DNA from: JACCTH01 sp963761985
GTDB lineage: Bacteria > Actinomycetota > Acidimicrobiia > Spongiisociales > ZC4RG35
NCBI GenBank assembly: GCA_963761985.1
Contig: CAVXIT010000002.1
Span: 62,001-126,000 of the forward strand
Direction: 5' to 3'
Length of the DNA: 64,000 nucleotides
Each line of letters begins with the position of its first letter. Positions within the stretch are counted from its first letter, which is position 1. The notes below the pieces were generated by a model. It was given only the letters and a program-made list of their open reading frames with translations, had not been told where the DNA came from and did no database searches. The translations under genes were made by a program, and so were the position numbers. Of the stretch, positions 8,804 to 16,854 are shown one piece after another.

Positions 8804-9454
8804 CTACCTCTTCAGGCAGAGGGTGACGCCGTCGCCGATCGCCAGGATGACGGCTTCGACTCGATCGTCAGCCGCAACCCGGTCGTTGAAACGGCGAATC
8901 GCTTCGGTGTCGTCGTCATGCTCACCGAGATCGGCGACCCGGCCGCTCCATAGGGTGTTGTCGGCTACGAGCAGACCACCCGAGCGAAGGCGAGGAAGCA
9001 AAGCTTCGTAGTAGTCGACGTAGCCGCTCTTGTCGGCGTCGATGAAGACCAGATCGATGGGCGGGTCGTTCGGAAGTTTGGCAATCGTTTCGGAGGCAGG
9101 ACCGAGGCGAAGCTCGATGCGATCCGCCAAACCGGCTGACTCCCAATGCCGGCGCGCAATCGCGGTCCACTCCTCGCTGATGTCACAACAAATCAACTTT
9201 CCGCCATCGGCCAGCCCTTTGGCGATCGCTACGGCCGACGTGCCGGTGAAGGTTCCGACCTCGATGGCGAGACGCGTGCCAGCGAGGCGAGTCAAAAGCG
9301 TGAGAAGGGCGAACTGATCCTGGCCGATCTGCATCGACGCCGAGCCTCCGGCCGCCTCGAGGGTTGCCGCGCGAATTTGCTCATAGATCGGATCCGTCTC
9401 ACTGTGCGAGACCACGTAGTCGAGCAGTTCGGAAGTCATCTCGATCGAACGCAT
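8804..9454 (-). CDS. SAM-dependent O-methyltransferase (family 3, CCoAOMT-like)
   Basis: 216 residues. The N-terminal helical part YVVSHSETDPIYEQIRAATLE is typical of the family, followed by motif I AIEVGTFTGTSAVAIAKGL, the acidic residue in LICCDISEEW, the divalent-metal region DLVFIDADKSGYVDYYE, and DNTLWSGRVAD. The C-terminus ILAIGDGVTLCLKR is a standard ending. Methylates a hydroxyl of a small catechol-like or natural-product substrate, which cannot be named here. An internal ATG five codons in is an alternative start. Confidence 0.93.
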   Translation of the reverse strand: MRSIEMTSELLDYVVSHSETDPIYEQIRAATLEAAGGSASMQIGQDQFALLTLLTRLAGTRLAIEVGTFTGTSAVAIAKGLADGGKLICCDISEEWTAIARRHWESAGLADRIELRLGPASETIAKLPNDPPIDLVFIDADKSGYVDYYEALLPRLRSGGLLVADNTLWSGRVADLGEHDDDTEAIRRFNDRVAADDRVEAVILAIGDGVTLCLKR

Positions 9455-9459
9455 CTCCC

Positions 9460-10083
9460 TTAGGTCAACCCCCTTTTCATCAAGCCGTCGGACAGCCCTG
9501 CGGTTGCTTCCTGGAGTCGCAGTCCGATGACGTCCAGACGTCGCAGGAGCTCTCGAGATCGGAGCATGTCCACAGTCACTGACTCCGCCTGGAAGAGCTT
9601 GCCCAGAGAGGTTTGATAGGACTTGCGAACCTTGCCAGCGGTTTTTTGAGCCTTGAACCCGAGTTTGGTCACAGCCTTGGGATCGTCTTCCAGCATGGCG
9701 ACTGCCTCGATGAGTTCGTCGAGGGCATCCGCAATCGGTTCAAGCGGGGCGATCAAGCCATCCCGATCCTCGGGACCGAAGAGGTCGATCTCGATCACAA
9801 AGTCGCGGAGGCTGTCAAGTACATCGTCCACCGAGCGAGATACCCGGAATAAGTCCTCGTGATCGATGGGTGGGCCAAGCGCCTGGGTTAGCTCCTCGAC
9901 CAGATTGGCCCGAGCTTCGTCGCCGGCCTTTTCGACTGCCTCGATCCGCGTTTTTCCTTCCTCGTTCGAAACCTCCCGGTGCAGCACCTCGAGAGCGATC
10001 CGCGCGGCGTCCGCGGCTGCACTGACCTGTTTCTTCAGAGCTTCGATCGTGGCGTCTGGCTTGCCCGATCCAAAGAACCGCAT
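9460..10083 (-). CDS. DUF47 / PhoU-like phosphate transport accessory protein
   Basis: 207 residues, all-helical. It starts MRFFGSGKPDATIEALKKQVSAAADAARIALEVL and carries the repeated PhoU-like helices (DHEDLFRVSRSVDDVLDSLRDF near the middle). Members of this family sit next to low-affinity PiT phosphate transporters and are thought to modulate them. Here its ATG overlaps the stop codon of the PiT gene (TGATG), so the two are almost certainly co-translated. Confidence 0.9.
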   Translation of the reverse strand: MRFFGSGKPDATIEALKKQVSAAADAARIALEVLHREVSNEEGKTRIEAVEKAGDEARANLVEELTQALGPPIDHEDLFRVSRSVDDVLDSLRDFVIEIDLFGPEDRDGLIAPLEPIADALDELIEAVAMLEDDPKAVTKLGFKAQKTAGKVRKSYQTSLGKLFQAESVTVDMLRSRELLRRLDVIGLRLQEATAGLSDGLMKRGLT

Positions 10084-11027
10084 CAGACGATCACCACCGT
10101 GACCAAGCCAGCGATTAAAGCTGTGACCGGAAAGGTGAGCACCCAGGCCAGCACCGTCCGTCCCAGCACCGGCCATCGCACATAGCTTCGCCCGGTTCGC
10201 GATGTCACTCCGACCGTGGCGCCGGTTATCGCCTGGGTCATGCTCAGCGGCGTGCCCAGGGTCGCCCCGCCGACGACCACTCCCGAGGCGACGACGTCGG
10301 CGATGGCGATCTCAATCGGGTAGGTACGCACCATTTCCCTTCCAATCTTGGTAGCCACTGGTTTAGCCCCGATCAGCATTCCTCCCAAGAACAACACCGC
10401 CGACACTATTGCCAGGACCGCCACTTGCGAGGTTGAATCAAGGTCGGCGCCGGCGGCAAGTGCGAGCACCGCCAAAGCCTTCTGTCCGTCGTTCGCCCCG
10501 TAGGCGAAGCAAAGAATCGGGTACGTAACTCGGCGTACATTGTTGGCCGACCGCCGGCGAGAACGGAGCACGGGCATATGGGTCATCACGGCAGCGACCA
10601 CACGGCCGAGGATTGCGGCGACTATTGGCGAGGCAGCTCCGAGCAGCAGGATCTTGCCGACCGCGCCGCCGTCAACAATCAGCCCCGCTCCCACTCCGGC
10701 CCCAGCGAGGGAGCCGACGAGGGCGAGACCGATGCTCGTGGCAAGCCCGAATTTGGTCGAAACTGCGACGAGGGCCGCGGTGGTCGCGACCACGATGATG
10801 ATGAGATCCATTCGACCGTCAATCGGGATGATTCCGTCGATCAGGGTGGCCGCCACCCTGGTGCCATGCAACAGCGGAGCGATCACCAGGCCAGCCGCGG
10901 CGGTTAATCCCAGAATCAGCGGCTTTCGGTTGGCTTTGGTGATACCCGCCGCAAGCAGCGCTCCCCCGTCGTTGCGCCCACCGAGCGCGATGAAGACGGC
11001 GGCAACAGCTATAGCGAGGAATTCCAT
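10083..11027 (-). CDS. PiT-family inorganic phosphate permease
   Basis: 314 residues from the ATG of MEFLAIAVAAVFIALGGRNDGGALLAAG. The family has two homologous halves, each with a G-x-N-D signature. Here these are ALGGRNDGG in the first helix pair and CFAYGANDGQKALAVL in the second half. About ten hydrophobic segments are visible. The frame stays open upstream to 11513, but that part is antisense to the sigma-factor gene and lacks membrane character. It is translationally coupled to the DUF47 gene. Imports phosphate with a proton or sodium ion. Confidence 0.92.
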   Translation of the reverse strand: MEFLAIAVAAVFIALGGRNDGGALLAAGITKANRKPLILGLTAAAGLVIAPLLHGTRVAATLIDGIIPIDGRMDLIIIVVATTAALVAVSTKFGLATSIGLALVGSLAGAGVGAGLIVDGGAVGKILLLGAASPIVAAILGRVVAAVMTHMPVLRSRRRSANNVRRVTYPILCFAYGANDGQKALAVLALAAGADLDSTSQVAVLAIVSAVLFLGGMLIGAKPVATKIGREMVRTYPIEIAIADVVASGVVVGGATLGTPLSMTQAITGATVGVTSRTGRSYVRWPVLGRTVLAWVLTFPVTALIAGLVTVVIV

Positions 11028-11179
11028 GATCGGCGGCGACGATACAGAGACGGGGTCGGCCAGCCACATTTCGGCGCGGGTTGAAATACCGAATAGCAAG
11101 CGTTGAGGGCCGATTTGGACGCGTCCCGCCGGTAAGTAAGCGACCGTTGCCGGACACATAGCATTGCGGAAAGGCAGAT

Positions 11180-11713
11180 TTGGCAAGAAACGATGTCGTT
11201 GACCGGCAAGCGATGGTGCAATTCGACTCGCTCTTTGCTGCCTACCACGACGCGATTTTTCGCTATTGCCTGCGACGTCTGGGGCCGCCCGATGCGGAGG
11301 ATGCCGCCGCCGAGGTCTTCGTCGTCGTATGGCGACGCCTCGAGCAAGCTCCTCTGGACGACGCTCGAGCCTGGCTTTTTGCCATCGCATATCGCGTCGT
11401 CGGCAACCAATACCGGACGCGCCGTCGCCGCCGAGGACTCGCTGCTCGCCTGTCGGGGACGGGCGACAAAGCGATTCCTCCAGAGCCGGAGTACGAGACC
11501 CTCTATAGAGCACTCGCTGAACTGAGCCCGACCGACCAGGAGTTGCTGCGTCTCTCTTCTTGGGATGGCCTCACCAGAGATGAGATCGCCCAAGTCTTGG
11601 GCATCAAAGAGAACGCAGTCGATCAACGATTGCATCGCGCAAGGTCGCGGCTCAAAGCTCGTTTCGATTCGATAGCAATCGCCCCTATGGAGACAAAGGA
11701 ATCGCCAGCATGA
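11180..11713 (+). CDS. ECF-type RNA polymerase sigma factor
   Basis: 177 residues from TTG at 11180, or 166 from the ATG at 11213. Region 2 is visible as FAAYHDAIFRYCLRRLGPPDAEDAAAEVFVVVWRRL and region 4 as LSPTDQELLRLSSWDGLTRDEIAQVLGIKENAVDQRLHRARSRLKA. No extra C-terminal domain. Its stop overlaps the ATG of the next gene (ATGA), which encodes a membrane protein and probably serves as its regulator or sensor. The upstream 150 bases form a divergent promoter region with the PiT gene. Confidence 0.93.
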   Translation: MARNDVVDRQAMVQFDSLFAAYHDAIFRYCLRRLGPPDAEDAAAEVFVVVWRRLEQAPLDDARAWLFAIAYRVVGNQYRTRRRRRGLAARLSGTGDKAIPPEPEYETLYRALAELSPTDQELLRLSSWDGLTRDEIAQVLGIKENAVDQRLHRARSRLKARFDSIAIAPMETKESPA

Positions 11714-13506
11714 TCGACCTTCTCGAACGCGCCGATCCCGGTCGCGAGGCACACGCCGATACGAGACGTTTGCGCGCCCTCGTCGATGAGCGGATCGGCA
11801 CATGGACGCCAAGGGTTTCGATGCTTCGCCGTCCCTGGCTGAACGCCGCCATTGCTTTCGCAGGCATTTCCGTCTTCGTGGCCGTCGTAGCCGTTGTTCG
11901 CTCCAGCGAAGCATCGATCTATGCACCGAAACTCGATGGGTTACGAGAGCTCTCCGGTATCGAAGACGTCGTCAAGCTCGCCTCCGGTGGTGTTCAAACT
12001 GCCGCGGTCGATGGCGACACGATCTGGGTGATGAGTGCTCTGGCCCATCAACTCCAAAGGATCTCAGCTGCTTCGGGCGACCTGGAGATGACCTATGAGA
12101 TCGACACCTACGTCGAAGGCGTTGTCGGTGGTGGTGGATACGTCTGGCTGCTGAGTTATGACAACGGCGGTGAAGTGCTCAGATTCGATCCGGAATTGGG
12201 CGCGGTAGACGAGAGAGTGCCGCTGGGAGGTGCGCCAGCACATCGAGCGGCTTGGTTCGACGATCACCTCTGGGTAAGCAACGATCGGGGCGAGCTGTTG
12301 CAAATTTCCGCCCGCGCAGAAATCGTTGCCACATTCACAGGCGAGCTCAAAGGCGAAGGCCTTGGCCACCTCTGGATCAACGATCCCGCGACCGGCGTGC
12401 TATCAAGTTTCGACAAGAACGGCGCCCGCAATCCGAGGATTTCGATCCCAACATCCGCTGATGGCACGGTGCGTGGAGTCATCGAAGCGGACAACCGGCT
12501 CTGGCTGATGGACAACGAATTCCCCCGGGGCACCGACCTCCGCGTCTTTGATCCAGCGAGCGGAGACTTGGAGTTCCTTGGCGGGATCACCTTTGGCCTG
12601 CTGTCGATGGTCGAGTTCGAGGGGTCGCTCTGGTTGACCTCGAACACCGATCATCTCCTTGTTCGGGTCGATCCCGGGACCGGCGACATAACTAGGTTTC
12701 CGATGCCGGGCAAGGCGGGTGGGTTATTCGTGGCGGACCAGTCGCTCTGGGTTTCTCTGTATCACCCAAGCGCTCTTGTTCGGATCAATCCCGACGAGCT
12801 CCTCGCAGCCGCCGAGATCGTCGCGGACGACCGGAACCGGTTCCCGCATCGCCTGCTGTGCACTGGTTCGGAAACGGGTGCAACCGTCATCCTCGAGCCG
12901 AACAGCTGGATCGACTACGGATCATGGTCAGTGATTCAGGCGCAGCTCTCCGAACGCGGCTATCAGGTCTGCGCAAACGGATACGTCGAAGGTGAAGCGA
13001 CGCCCGAGCAGCGTGCGACTGCACTGGCGGAAGCCTTGATCGAGGCGGGCATCGCCGGCCCATATACGTTGGTCGCCGCTGGCGATGGCGTTCATTCAGC
13101 GCGCCTGTTCGCCGAAGGACGCACGGACATATCCGGAGTTGTTCTGATCGATCCGAGCCCGACCGGTTTTCAGGCCTTCTATGACGAACTGCTCCCCGAC
13201 CTCGCCGACCATCCGCCGTGGGCTGACCCCGAGACACCCATTTCGAATGATCTGGGCGACACGCCATTGATCATCATTCACCAGGATCCGACTGCTGTGT
13301 TCTTGAGCCGGCAATTTATTGAAGGCGCCGGGTTGGAAGCGGCCGAAGCTGTCAACAGATACTGGCGAAATGGGCTCGAGTTCTACGCCGGTCTGTCTTC
13401 GGATAGCCAGCTGGTGGAAGCCGAAGGAACGGGCCTCGACAATGTGCTCTGGGATCGCCCTGAACTCATCGTCGACTCGGTTGTCAACGTCTCTGGCAAG
13501 GATTAG
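11710..13506 (+). CDS. Membrane-anchored beta-propeller protein with a degenerate alpha/beta-hydrolase domain, partner of an ECF sigma factor
   Basis: 598 residues. A short cytoplasmic N-terminus (about 45 residues, with no zinc-binding anti-sigma motif) precedes one membrane helix (WLNAAIAFAGISVFVAVVAVV). Residues 75-375 form repeated blades of the type TIWVMSALAHQLQRI, GHLWINDPATGV and QSLWVSLYHPSALVRI, as in quinoprotein/NHL-like propellers. Residues 385-598 align with alpha/beta hydrolases: ATVILEPNSWIDYGSW, GIAGPYTLVAAGDGV, GVVLIDPSP, WDRPELIVDSV. The nucleophile elbow, normally GHSxGG, reads AAGDGV, and the catalytic His position is replaced, so the domain should be inactive. Translational coupling to the sigma gene suggests an anti-sigma or sensor role, which is inference. 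Confidence 0.8.
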   Translation: MIDLLERADPGREAHADTRRLRALVDERIGTWTPRVSMLRRPWLNAAIAFAGISVFVAVVAVVRSSEASIYAPKLDGLRELSGIEDVVKLASGGVQTAAVDGDTIWVMSALAHQLQRISAASGDLEMTYEIDTYVEGVVGGGGYVWLLSYDNGGEVLRFDPELGAVDERVPLGGAPAHRAAWFDDHLWVSNDRGELLQISARAEIVATFTGELKGEGLGHLWINDPATGVLSSFDKNGARNPRISIPTSADGTVRGVIEADNRLWLMDNEFPRGTDLRVFDPASGDLEFLGGITFGLLSMVEFEGSLWLTSNTDHLLVRVDPGTGDITRFPMPGKAGGLFVADQSLWVSLYHPSALVRINPDELLAAAEIVADDRNRFPHRLLCTGSETGATVILEPNSWIDYGSWSVIQAQLSERGYQVCANGYVEGEATPEQRATALAEALIEAGIAGPYTLVAAGDGVHSARLFAEGRTDISGVVLIDPSPTGFQAFYDELLPDLADHPPWADPETPISNDLGDTPLIIIHQDPTAVFLSRQFIEGAGLEAAEAVNRYWRNGLEFYAGLSSDSQLVEAEGTGLDNVLWDRPELIVDSVVNVSGKD

Positions 13507-13871
13507 TCAGCTGAGTCCTTGATCCCCGCGACCTCGTCGAAATGTTGCAGGAGCTCGTGGGCGGCTAGTTCGATCGTCTTGTGGTGCCATTCCGACGCCC
13601 GATAAACACAGGCGATCAATCCGGACCGATGGACGCGGCGAAGGTCGCCAAAGACAAAGCCATAGCGCGCCTTGGTTTCATCGGTTGCCCCTTTGGTGAG
13701 ACCGAGATGCCAGGAAGCGAACTCATCCCAGGAGTGGGTTTCGAGATAGTCGTTCTCGTCGTCGGCGCTGGGCTGGGACTCCCCCCAATCGCTCTTGATC
13801 ACGTACTGGCGACCATCGATGAGTTTGCGGGCGTGGGTAACCGCATCTTTGTTCAAGGTGTAAGAAGCCAT
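13503..13871 (-). CDS. Conserved hypothetical protein, about 122 residues
   Basis: A compact soluble protein beginning MASYTLNKDAVTHARKLIDGRQYV, with a central WDEFASWHLGL and a conserved-looking RYGFVFGDLRRVHRSGLIAC followed by ASEWHHKTIELAAHELLQ. I recall similar unassigned proteins in actinobacteria but no function. It overlaps the end of the propeller gene by four bases (convergent) and is divergent from the VOC gene. No signal peptide or membrane segment. Confidence 0.75.
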   Translation of the reverse strand: MASYTLNKDAVTHARKLIDGRQYVIKSDWGESQPSADDENDYLETHSWDEFASWHLGLTKGATDETKARYGFVFGDLRRVHRSGLIACVYRASEWHHKTIELAAHELLQHFDEVAGIKDSAD

Positions 13872-13884
13872 GAGAATTCATTAT

Positions 13885-13963
13885 GAACCAGCCGGCCGGT
13901 TCGTTTCCATCGATTAATGCGACTACTTGACTATCAGGTGAAAGGTTGACTAATGTCCGAGGC
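13885..13963 (+). promoter_or_regulatory. Divergent promoter region with palindrome and possible leaderless promoter
   Basis: An imperfect palindrome lies at 13885-13902 (GAACC and GGTTC around GCCGGC). TTGACTA occurs twice, at 13927 and 13946. The first copy as a -35 (TTGACT), with an 18-base spacer to TAATGT (13951-13956), would place the transcript start at or next to the ATG at 13964. Leaderless mRNAs are common in actinobacteria, and no ribosome site precedes that ATG. The repeats could be sites for the ArsR-type regulator of the same operon. Confidence 0.35.
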
Positions 13964-14344
13964 ATGTCACAACTCATGCCCATGCTGGCCTACGAAGATG
14001 CGCCCCAGGCGATCGAATTCCTGATCAAAGCCTTCGGCTTTGAGGAAACAATGCGGATGGACGGCGAAGCCGGCACGATCGCCCACGCCGAGCTGAGTCT
14101 CGACGGCGCGATGGTGTCCCTGGCATCGGTCTGGCGGGACGGCGGACTGGCGACGCCCCACGAGCTCGGCGGGGTGCACAGCCAGCTCTGGATCGAAGTC
14201 GACGACATCGACGCCCACTTCCAGAAGGCCCGCGCCGCGGGTGCGGTAGTCCTCGACGAACCGGTTGCCCAGGACTACGGCTACAAGACCTATCGAGCGA
14301 TCGACCCCGAAGGCCACCGCTGGTACTTCGCCGGTGCCCTGTGA
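13964..14344 (+). CDS. VOC-superfamily (glyoxalase/bleomycin-resistance-like) protein
   Basis: 126 residues with the paired beta-alpha-beta-beta-beta modules: LMPMLAYEDAPQAIEFLIKAFGFEE at the start, and WIEVDDIDAHFQKARAAGAVVLDEP with YRAIDPEGHRWYFAG at the end, typical of the PhnB-like subgroup. I chose the ATG of MSQLMPML rather than one six codons earlier because homologous sequence starts here. First gene of an operon with an ArsR regulator and an SRPBCC protein, a frequent combination in actinobacteria. Substrate unknown. Confidence 0.9.
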   Translation: MSQLMPMLAYEDAPQAIEFLIKAFGFEETMRMDGEAGTIAHAELSLDGAMVSLASVWRDGGLATPHELGGVHSQLWIEVDDIDAHFQKARAAGAVVLDEPVAQDYGYKTYRAIDPEGHRWYFAGAL

Positions 14345-14673
14345 CTGTCGAAACAACTTTGTCGGCCTTGGCGGATGAAACCAGGCGAGGAACAGTCGAG
14401 GCGCTGAGCGTTGGGCCGCTGAGCGCGGGTCAGCTGGCTGCCCGGCTCGACGTCACGCCAGCTGCTCTCACCGGTCATCTCCGAATTCTGCGCCAGGCGG
14501 GGCTCGTCACCGTGACGCTCGATCCCGACGACACCCGCATCCATGTTTATTCGATCGAGCCACAACCTTTTCACGAGCTCAGCGATTGGGCGCAGCGAGC
14601 GAGCAAGTTCTGGAGCGATCAACTAGGCGCATTCGCCCGGCACGCAGAAAGGCTCGAAAATGGCAAGCGGTGA
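14341..14673 (+). CDS. ArsR-family winged-helix transcriptional regulator
   Basis: 110 residues starting at GTG overlapping the VOC stop codon (GTGA). The helix-turn-helix reads LSALADETRRGTVEALSVGPLSAGQLAARLDVTPAALTGHLRILRQAGLV. No metal-binding cysteine motif is present. The C-terminal WAQRASKFWSDQLGAFARHAER is of the type found in regulators paired with AHSA1/SRPBCC proteins. It overlaps the next gene by 14 bases, so the three genes form one transcript. Confidence 0.92.
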   Translation: MTVETTLSALADETRRGTVEALSVGPLSAGQLAARLDVTPAALTGHLRILRQAGLVTVTLDPDDTRIHVYSIEPQPFHELSDWAQRASKFWSDQLGAFARHAERLENGKR

Positions 14674-15058
14674 GGTCGCGATTACCGCCATCGTGCCCCT
14701 CACAGTTGAGGCGGCATTCTCCGCTTTCACCAACGACATCGACCGCTGGTGGGCGCGAGGTACCGAAGGCGGGACAGTGGTTCGTTTCGAAGGGGAGCGG
14801 TTGCTCGAGGTATCGACGAATGGGGCTGTGACACTCGCAACGGTGACCGCATCGGTTCCCCCCACTCAACTCGCGCTGGATTGGAACGGTCCGCACTCGG
14901 CACCTGGAGACAGGGTTGTGATCGACTTTGAACCGGCCGAACGGGGCACCCGGGTGACAATTCGACACCGTCGAATAGGGATCGAAAACGCCGGAGCAAT
15001 GTCAGCGGTGATCGGCCTGTGGTGGGGCGACCGTCTCAGTAAGTTGCAGCGGCCTTAA
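14660..15058 (+). CDS. SRPBCC-family (AHSA1-like) protein
   Basis: 132 residues with the START/Bet v1-like pattern: EVAITAIVPLTVEAAFSAFTNDIDRWW at the N-terminus, VTASVPPTQLALDW in the middle and the last helix AMSAVIGLWWGDRLSKLQ. Such proteins bind hydrophobic ligands. Coupled to the ArsR gene by overlap, third gene of the VOC-ArsR-SRPBCC operon. Biological role undefined. Confidence 0.88.
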   Translation: MASGEVAITAIVPLTVEAAFSAFTNDIDRWWARGTEGGTVVRFEGERLLEVSTNGAVTLATVTASVPPTQLALDWNGPHSAPGDRVVIDFEPAERGTRVTIRHRRIGIENAGAMSAVIGLWWGDRLSKLQRP

Positions 15059-15068
15059 CCTCGGGTCT

Positions 15069-15908
15069 GTGGGCGAATCAACCGAACAGATCTGGCTGGA
15101 GCGGCCGTGGGGAAAGCTCAGCGTGTGGCGATCGGGAATCGGACCCGTCGTTTGTGCGATTCATGGCCTTGGTGGCTCGGGCCGCTACTGGGCGGGTCTT
15201 GCTCCGCTGCTGCAACCGCGGCGGACATTGATTGCCCCGGACTTGGCCGGATTCGGACAATCGGAGAAACCAGCCTCGATCCGTTACAACCGCGAGTTCC
15301 ATTTGACCGAGCTCGAAAATGCTCTCGAGTTGATCGCTCCAGACGAGCCGGCCGTCATGGTCGGGCATTCAGCCGGGGCCGTCCTGGCCGCGATCTGGGT
15401 GGCCCGCCATCCGGAGCGAACGGCCGGTCTGGCGGTTGTCAGCGCGCCTTATCCCCATCCCGGATTGATGCCTGATATCGCTCGCAAGGTGGCGGACCGA
15501 CCGCCCGAACACCGCGGCACCGTCGCCCCTCTGCTCGCTCGAGTTCTCTGGCCGGTTCTCTCGAGAATCGCCATCGCCAGCCGCCGATTCCCGGCCGATG
15601 TCGTTCACGACTTCGGCAAGCAGTCGCTCGGGGCTCGGGCCGACACGATGTGGTCGCTGCTAGCCGACGTTTCGGTAATTGAAGAGTTTCGAGCGCTACA
15701 AGACTTGCCGCTCGCCGTGCCGACGCTGCTTCTCACCGCCTCCGACGACCGTTTTGTCAACCAACATGCATTGAACCGCTGGCGCCAGCACCTTCCCAAC
15801 GCCGAAGTGCGGTTCGCCCCAACCGGTGGACACCAGTTCCTGCTGCGATCAGGCTTTGAACTGATCGCTGACTGGATCAATTCGATCCCAGTCCGTTCGG
15901 AACGCTGA
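15069..15908 (+). CDS. Alpha/beta-hydrolase
   Basis: 279 residues from GTG at 15069. Oxyanion region AIHGLGGSGRYW, nucleophile elbow VMVGHSAGAV (Ser), acidic residue in LLLTASDDRFV and catalytic His in APTGGHQFLLRSG. Between about residues 140 and 195 is a cap region. No signal peptide. It is ten bases after the SRPBCC gene on the same strand and may be part of that operon. Substrate cannot be told from sequence. Confidence 0.9.
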   Translation: MGESTEQIWLERPWGKLSVWRSGIGPVVCAIHGLGGSGRYWAGLAPLLQPRRTLIAPDLAGFGQSEKPASIRYNREFHLTELENALELIAPDEPAVMVGHSAGAVLAAIWVARHPERTAGLAVVSAPYPHPGLMPDIARKVADRPPEHRGTVAPLLARVLWPVLSRIAIASRRFPADVVHDFGKQSLGARADTMWSLLADVSVIEEFRALQDLPLAVPTLLLTASDDRFVNQHALNRWRQHLPNAEVRFAPTGGHQFLLRSGFELIADWINSIPVRSER

Positions 15909-15913
15909 TTGAC

Positions 15914-16288
15914 CTAGGTCGGCACCGCTTGGGTCCGCCGGCCGGGGATCGGGATCAGCACCAGGATCGCGACAGCAATCAGGAAGATGATTGAGACTTC
16001 TGTCGTAAACAGGCGATTGATGAAGAAAGCAACTTCGGGAATCAATAGTCCGATCAGAAAGCTCCCCCAGCCCGGGGCACCGGGCGACCTGCCGAGGAAA
16101 AACGCGACGACGCCGACGATGACCACCGCCCCGATCCAAAACGGCCAACCGCCGCCGAGACCCTCTGAATCGGGTAGGCCATTGTCAAAGTTGTCGAGTG
16201 CGAAAACTATGAGCCCGAGCCAAATCGCGATCGACACCACCGCGCCAGCAATGCGGAGGCTCACACTTCGTCCGTATCCAGTTCTCAC
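15914..16288 (-). CDS. Small hypothetical membrane protein
   Basis: 124 residues with four hydrophobic segments: VSIAIWLGLIVFALDNF, FWIGAVVIVGVVAFFLG, WGSFLIGLLIPEVAFFI and IIFLIAVAILVLIPIPG. The loop RSPGAPGWGS and the Arg-containing tail GRRTQAVPT are the only charged parts. No family recognised. It is convergent with the hydrolase gene, with six bases between the stops. Confidence 0.6.
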   Translation of the reverse strand: MRTGYGRSVSLRIAGAVVSIAIWLGLIVFALDNFDNGLPDSEGLGGGWPFWIGAVVIVGVVAFFLGRSPGAPGWGSFLIGLLIPEVAFFINRLFTTEVSIIFLIAVAILVLIPIPGRRTQAVPT

Positions 16289-16327
16289 TGCTGCGAGACT
16301 ACGGTCGCGCCTCGTTCCCGCGCTGGA

Positions 16328-16696
16328 TCAATCCGTTTGCGGCTCCAAGCGAGGGTCTTGGTAGGACCTGGCGACGGATTTGGGCACCACCATGCGCCAG
16401 GCGTCAACGATGAGCTCATGGAGCTCGTCCCGATCGAGCGCTGCCATACGCACCTGGACCCAGTGATAGCGCAGATCCGATTTGGCCGGCATCAGGAACT
16501 TCGTTGGCTCGCCTTCCACTAACCCTTCCCGCTGGTCCTTGGGGAAGGCAAAACCCATCGTTTCCTCGTCTCGGGAGAATGAGACATAAACCAACCTGCC
16601 CACCCGAAATTTGATCCGTCCGCCCACCGTGACCTCGTAGCTGCGCGGCAAATTTGCGGCAATCGCTCGAGCATCATCGACGTCCGCCATGACCAT
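16328..16696 (-). CDS. MmcQ/YjbR-family protein
   Basis: 122 residues. The CyaY-like fold of the family is suggested by DARAIAANLPRSYEVTVGGRIKFRVGRLVYVSFS, followed by MGFAFPKDQREGLVEGEPTKFLMPAKSDLRYHWVQVRMAAL and the C-terminal helix ELHELIVDAWRMVVPKSVA. The family is annotated as putative DNA-binding, without a firm function. The 158 bases upstream of it hold no gene. Confidence 0.88.
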   Translation of the reverse strand: MVMADVDDARAIAANLPRSYEVTVGGRIKFRVGRLVYVSFSRDEETMGFAFPKDQREGLVEGEPTKFLMPAKSDLRYHWVQVRMAALDRDELHELIVDAWRMVVPKSVARSYQDPRLEPQTD

Positions 16697-16854
16697 CGAC
16701 GATCAGCGGAGCCAGACGGCGGCCGATTCGGGTTGCATAACCTCTACGGCGGTTGAGCGTAGGTCACGTCTGAGGTCCTGGGTCGTCGAGATGGGCGGGT
16801 TCTTCGCCGACGCCCAGCCGAGGATTGCACTAGAACGCTGATTCACTCGGGCCT

